Source of the DNA: Paludibacteraceae bacterium
Lineage (GTDB): Bacteria > Bacteroidota > Bacteroidia > Bacteroidales > Paludibacteraceae
Assembly: GCA_017394705.1 (NCBI GenBank)
Contig: JAFPXH010000003.1
Coordinates: forward strand, 62,001 to 126,000
Direction: 5' to 3'
Length of the DNA stretch: 64,000 nt
Shown here: positions 61,075 to 64,000 of the stretch, piece by piece
Layout of the letters: every line of letters begins with the position of its first letter
How positions within the stretch are numbered: position 1 is the stretch's first letter
Position numbers and translations under genes: made by a program
The notes under the pieces: model-generated
What the model was told of the DNA's origin: nothing
The model's input: only the letters and a program-made list of their open reading frames with translations
Databases searched by the model: none

Positions 61075-62484
61075 TTAATCTAACGTCATTATGCTTTTGC
61101 CATCAGGGAGGAGGAGCGTACGCCGGTGAGGGAGAAGCGTATCTTCAAAGACAGACAAGCCGTCTTGTTGCAAGGTGCTGTCTATCCGTATATTCGCCAT
61201 GTCGAGTACAGACCAAAAGACATGGTCGGCACAGACCGGTTCGTCTTTATGTTTGATGAGGTTCGCAACCTTTTCGGGGTACGCCTCTTTGTATTCGTCG
61301 CTATACCAGACCATCAAAGGGACGTGGTATTCCTCTTTGGTGGGGTGATAGGTGTGCCCGTGTCCGCTGACTTTCGGGCTTATATATTCGCCGTGATCAG
61401 ATACAAAGAACCATGCTGCGGCTTTATGCATCTGTCTTAGTGTTTCTATTTCTTTATTCAACAGCCTATCCGTATAAAGCAACGAATTGTCATAGGCATT
61501 GAGGAAGAGGCTGTCGCTTTTGGTTTTCGGGTCTGCGTTATAGTCCGGTCGCCATACAAGGCAATCTTCCGTCCTGTTGGTATAAAACATGTGGTTGCCC
61601 AAATAATGCGTTACTGCAAACAGTTTCTCGTTCTTCTTCGCCAAGTTGGCGAGTTCCGGTGCGATGAGACTATCATGTTTTACAAAGATTAGCGTGTCAA
61701 AATCCTTCGCCAGATAGTCATGATAGCCGTTATTCATCAGTTGCGCCCGATGGCTGATGAGAGCAGTTGTAAACCCCGCCTCTTGGAATGCAGCAGCAAT
61801 CGTCTTCCTGTTAAAATGTTGTACGAAATTATTGCATGCGACATCTGTGAGCAACATAGGTAGCGCATGTTGTGTTAACGTGGCATTTGCATAATAATCG
61901 GAATACAGGTAAAGATTGGATTGTTCTGCCAAGAGCGGGGTTGTTATCCGTTGATACACTCCATTAAGCGAAATATTACTATACCTCACCGATTCTCCTA
62001 ACGACAGAACATAGATTTCTTTGGCATCCAAAGAATCTTGTCGATTGGCATCATATTTAAAACAAATATTATCGTTTTGATGTTTCTCTATATTGTGTAC
62101 CTGACGTATAACGCATACTATCTCACGCAATAAACTATTACGGACGGGCAAGATAAAAGGTAGTAATAGTAGGCACACAATGCCAACAGATAGCATACGG
62201 GTTAGTAAGGAAGCTCTCTTCACTACAAGCCATCCAATAAGCACACCCAAAGCAAGGTACAATAATAAACACAGCACCCAATAAGGCCACACATAACGAA
62301 GACAATAATCAGCAATATCTCCTACCTCATACGGATTCGCTGTTACCCAAGCAAACATCTCCCCACTTGTAAACCAATTTTCATAACTCACAAGGGTAGT
62401 AATCTCTATCAACGATGCAAAACACGCCAATACGAGTCCGATTAAGAGGCATGTTAATAAAACTATTGCGCTTTTATGTTTCAC
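61075..62484 (-). CDS. Phosphoethanolamine transferase (sulfatase-fold, EptA-like)
   Basis: 469 aa. Four hydrophobic segments in residues 1-110 anchor it in the inner membrane. The catalytic domain begins at about 150 with LSLGESVRYSN, where Ser in GES is in the position of the catalytic nucleophile (Thr in most EptA proteins). The metal-site motifs are SDHGEYI and GHGHTYHP near 365-380. It probably transfers phosphoethanolamine to lipid A or another envelope glycan, which would consume the phosphatidylethanolamine made by Psd. It is coupled to lgt (4-bp overlap). Length is shorter than E. coli EptA (547). Confidence 0.85.
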   Translation of the reverse strand: MKHKSAIVLLTCLLIGLVLACFASLIEITTLVSYENWFTSGEMFAWVTANPYEVGDIADYCLRYVWPYWVLCLLLYLALGVLIGWLVVKRASLLTRMLSVGIVCLLLLPFILPVRNSLLREIVCVIRQVHNIEKHQNDNICFKYDANRQDSLDAKEIYVLSLGESVRYSNISLNGVYQRITTPLLAEQSNLYLYSDYYANATLTQHALPMLLTDVACNNFVQHFNRKTIAAAFQEAGFTTALISHRAQLMNNGYHDYLAKDFDTLIFVKHDSLIAPELANLAKKNEKLFAVTHYLGNHMFYTNRTEDCLVWRPDYNADPKTKSDSLFLNAYDNSLLYTDRLLNKEIETLRQMHKAAAWFFVSDHGEYISPKVSGHGHTYHPTKEEYHVPLMVWYSDEYKEAYPEKVANLIKHKDEPVCADHVFWSVLDMANIRIDSTLQQDGLSVFEDTLLPHRRTLLLPDGKSIMTLD

Positions 62485-63389
62485 CTATTATTTTTCTTTC
62501 TCCGCTTTTCCGTTCTTGATAATTTTAGAGAAGGGATTATCATCTGTTGTGTGCCTTGCTCTATAGAGCGAAATAGCCACCACACAGACCATATGGCGAA
62601 CGGGATAGACAGCCATTGACCCATATCAAGAGACCAGTTTTGCTCTATCGCCATTTGGGGTTGCTTCACAAACTCAATCATGATACGTAATAACATAATA
62701 GTGGTCGTCATCGCGGCAGTTATCAAACCCTTGTATTTACCTCCATCACGGCGCATATACAGCCACCATCCTATTCCCATGGCAAGTATATATGATAGAA
62801 TCTCGTATATCTGCGTTGGGTGTAATACATATTGGCTTTCTCCAAACTGGAATCCCCACGGAAGGGTTGTTTCTATACCGCAGATTTCATTGTTGATTAA
62901 GTTTCCACATCGTACAGCAACTCCTGTCCATAAAACGCCCAATGTAATTCTGTCAATAGCGAACCATGGGCTACAATCAAACCATCTTGCAATCAACACT
63001 CCAGCCACTAATACTCCAAAGATTACCCCATGACTGGCAAAGCCGCCATGTGCAAAATCAAAGAATTTCCACGGATGCTCGAAATAATAGTTGCGATAAT
63101 ACCAATCCGTTCCTAAAAAATGTACCGGGTCATCCGGAAAATAACGCCACTCATAAAATAAACCCTGAAATAGATGTCCGAAGAAGATGACACATACCAG
63201 CGATACCATAAATGTGATGAGTGCAAATTGCGAGGGCACCCCATCGTGTTTGAAGGTAACGAGCAAGGTTATAAGCATGCCTAACAGACCTAATGTCCAG
63301 AGCGTTCCATACCATCCAATAGCAAAATGTTCGCCCTCATAAATAAAGGGCGAGACATTCCACGTGATATAACTCAGAACTCCTGTCAT
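62481..63389 (-). CDS. lgt: Prolipoprotein diacylglyceryl transferase
   Basis: It transfers diacylglycerol to the lipobox cysteine of prolipoproteins. 302 aa, seven hydrophobic segments. Conserved parts: GGFASHGVIFG (about 114), the arginine motif RCGNLINNEICG (about 160), and HPTQIYE (about 192). The usual GRxGNFIN is RCGNLIN here. It is the enzyme for the lipoproteins in this window. Basic C-terminal tail (RTEKRRKKNNR) is longer than usual. Confidence 0.92.
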   Translation of the reverse strand: MTGVLSYITWNVSPFIYEGEHFAIGWYGTLWTLGLLGMLITLLVTFKHDGVPSQFALITFMVSLVCVIFFGHLFQGLFYEWRYFPDDPVHFLGTDWYYRNYYFEHPWKFFDFAHGGFASHGVIFGVLVAGVLIARWFDCSPWFAIDRITLGVLWTGVAVRCGNLINNEICGIETTLPWGFQFGESQYVLHPTQIYEILSYILAMGIGWWLYMRRDGGKYKGLITAAMTTTIMLLRIMIEFVKQPQMAIEQNWSLDMGQWLSIPFAIWSVWWLFRSIEQGTQQMIIPSLKLSRTEKRRKKNNR

Positions 63390-63408
63390 TCCGAGAAATG
63401 AGTTTTAA

Positions 63409-63549
63409 TTACTCGATAGGTAGACCGCGACGGGGAGCCTCCGTCCTTCCTGTGCTTGAACCGGTACCCGGGGATAGCGAGAACATGAGGTTTTGTACGT
63501 GCAACTCGCAGACCTCTACGGTCGGTTGGATATATTGTTTCTTAGTCAT
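63409..63549 (-). CDS. 46-aa peptide gene of the Bacteroidales 'MxKKxYxxP' type
   Basis: ATG at 63549 opens 46 codons ending at 63409 (begins MTKKQYIQPTVEVCELHVQN, ends with RRGLPIE). The N-terminus resembles a common class of tiny Bacteroidales proteins that begin with a KKxYxxP-type motif and then a VEV strand, and that have a variable Gly/Ser-rich C-terminus (SLSPGTGSSTG). It starts 9 bp after the stop of a surface protein gene and before lgt. Function is unknown; a secreted or modified peptide is possible. Confidence 0.6.
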   Translation of the reverse strand: MTKKQYIQPTVEVCELHVQNLMFSLSPGTGSSTGRTEAPRRGLPIE

Positions 63550-63558
63550 AATTCCTCC

Positions 63559-64000
63559 TTATCTGACCATCTGGCCTTCTACGTTGTACAATTTTTCGCC
63601 GCGTTGGATATAGAGTATATTATCAATGAGCACTTTGCGTACAGTAGTACCTTGTACTTCGTCACCATTGACATTATCTATGTCTGTAGCAATATTGGTT
63701 CCATTGGTGCCCAGCACAACTCTTCTGCGAGCGGGCGCATGATTAGGAGCTGAGCCTATAGCAGAGTAATCCAGGATATAGCAACGATTTTCAACAACTT
63801 CCAGACCTTGCTCTACCAAGTCATCGCAGAACCAGAATTTATTATTCGCGATGTACACTACTTTATGCTTGTTCTCCTCTGTTATCGGAAGGTTGAAATC
63901 TGCATAAGAACCCTTCATTTGGTTCACTGTCACCGGCTCTACATTATTGGCGGAACCATACAGTTTGATTTCACTTGCGTAAGCTTGGAAAATATACGGA
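63559..64000 (-). CDS. C-terminal part of a surface protein (5' end outside window)
   Basis: The frame is open to the window edge on the minus strand (the visible part starts PYIFQAYASEIKLYG). About 146 residues are visible. It ends in TDIDNVNGDEVQGTTVRKVL and ILYIQRGEKLYNVEGQMVR, nearly the same as the C-terminus of the 3430-aa protein (TDIDEVQGDEV..., YIMVGDKLYDATGKLV). It is therefore a second secreted or adhesin-like protein with the same C-terminal module. Function unknown. Confidence 0.8.
   Translation of the reverse strand, partial: PYIFQAYASEIKLYGSANNVEPVTVNQMKGSYADFNLPITEENKHKVVYIANNKFWFCDDLVEQGLEVVENRCYILDYSAIGSAPNHAPARRRVVLGTNGTNIATDIDNVNGDEVQGTTVRKVLIDNILYIQRGEKLYNVEGQMVR

Overview
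The window is chromosomal DNA from a member of the Bacteroidales (Bacteroidota), probably an uncultured gut-type species. The evidence is: eleven promoters of the Bacteroidota type (TTTG, 20 bp, TAnnTTTG) and no obvious Shine-Dalgarno sequences; a SprE/PorW component of the type IX secretion system (T9SS) with surface proteins carrying T9SS-like C-termini; an NfnA-NfnB fusion; and lineage-typical families such as DUF4271 beside hemD and small 'MxKKxYxxP' peptides. No genus can be assigned from the sequence alone.

Left part (1-31.5 kb): ordinary core genome. After the 3' end of an AraC-type regulator, a minus-strand run (8490 to 348) carries a lipoprotein, an SRPBCC protein, psd, deoC, the NfnAB fusion, dacB, birA and rfbB. 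Next come a MATE transporter, an outer-membrane barrel protein and a CPA2 antiporter. A plus-strand run follows: OmpA/TPR lipoprotein, small membrane protein, mutL, 5'-nucleotidase-like lipoprotein, acpP, fabF, winged-helix protein, asd, U32 peptidase, DUF4271, hemD, rnpA, yidD and trmD. After a candidate small RNA unit lies the pseudouridine-catabolism pair psuK-psuG. On the minus strand are a 35-codon ORF, greA and a HIT protein behind a leader with two terminator-like hairpins, then miaB; a tRNA-Pro(GGG) is on the plus strand.

Middle part (31.5-54.6 kb): a minus-strand surface-protein island. It holds a 3430-aa protein with InlB-type repeats and two related beta-helix blocks, a 265-aa protein with a PEP/PID-CTERM-like tail, a 602-aa protein sharing a repeat with the 1703-aa repeat protein (T9SS type A C-terminus), two smaller exported proteins, an outer-membrane barrel protein with seven 27-bp repeats, then tsaB and sprE/porW. 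Secreted proteins and a secretion-system component therefore lie on one strand in almost contiguous order.

Right part (54.6-64 kb): accessory DNA. A Bro-N / RhuM / DUF1016 (YhcG-like) trio sits directly upstream of the giant surface gene, with near-identical gene junctions. The DUF1016 protein appears to have an internal deletion. A candidate 99-bp MITE, a DUF3987 gene with palindromes inside it, and a 240-bp repeat-rich segment (imperfect 25-bp inverted repeat, 7-3-7 palindrome, 11-bp direct repeats) look like a small mobile or replication module. The window ends with a phosphoethanolamine transferase, lgt, an unannotated 46-aa peptide gene, and the 3' end of another surface protein whose C-terminus matches that of the 3430-aa protein.
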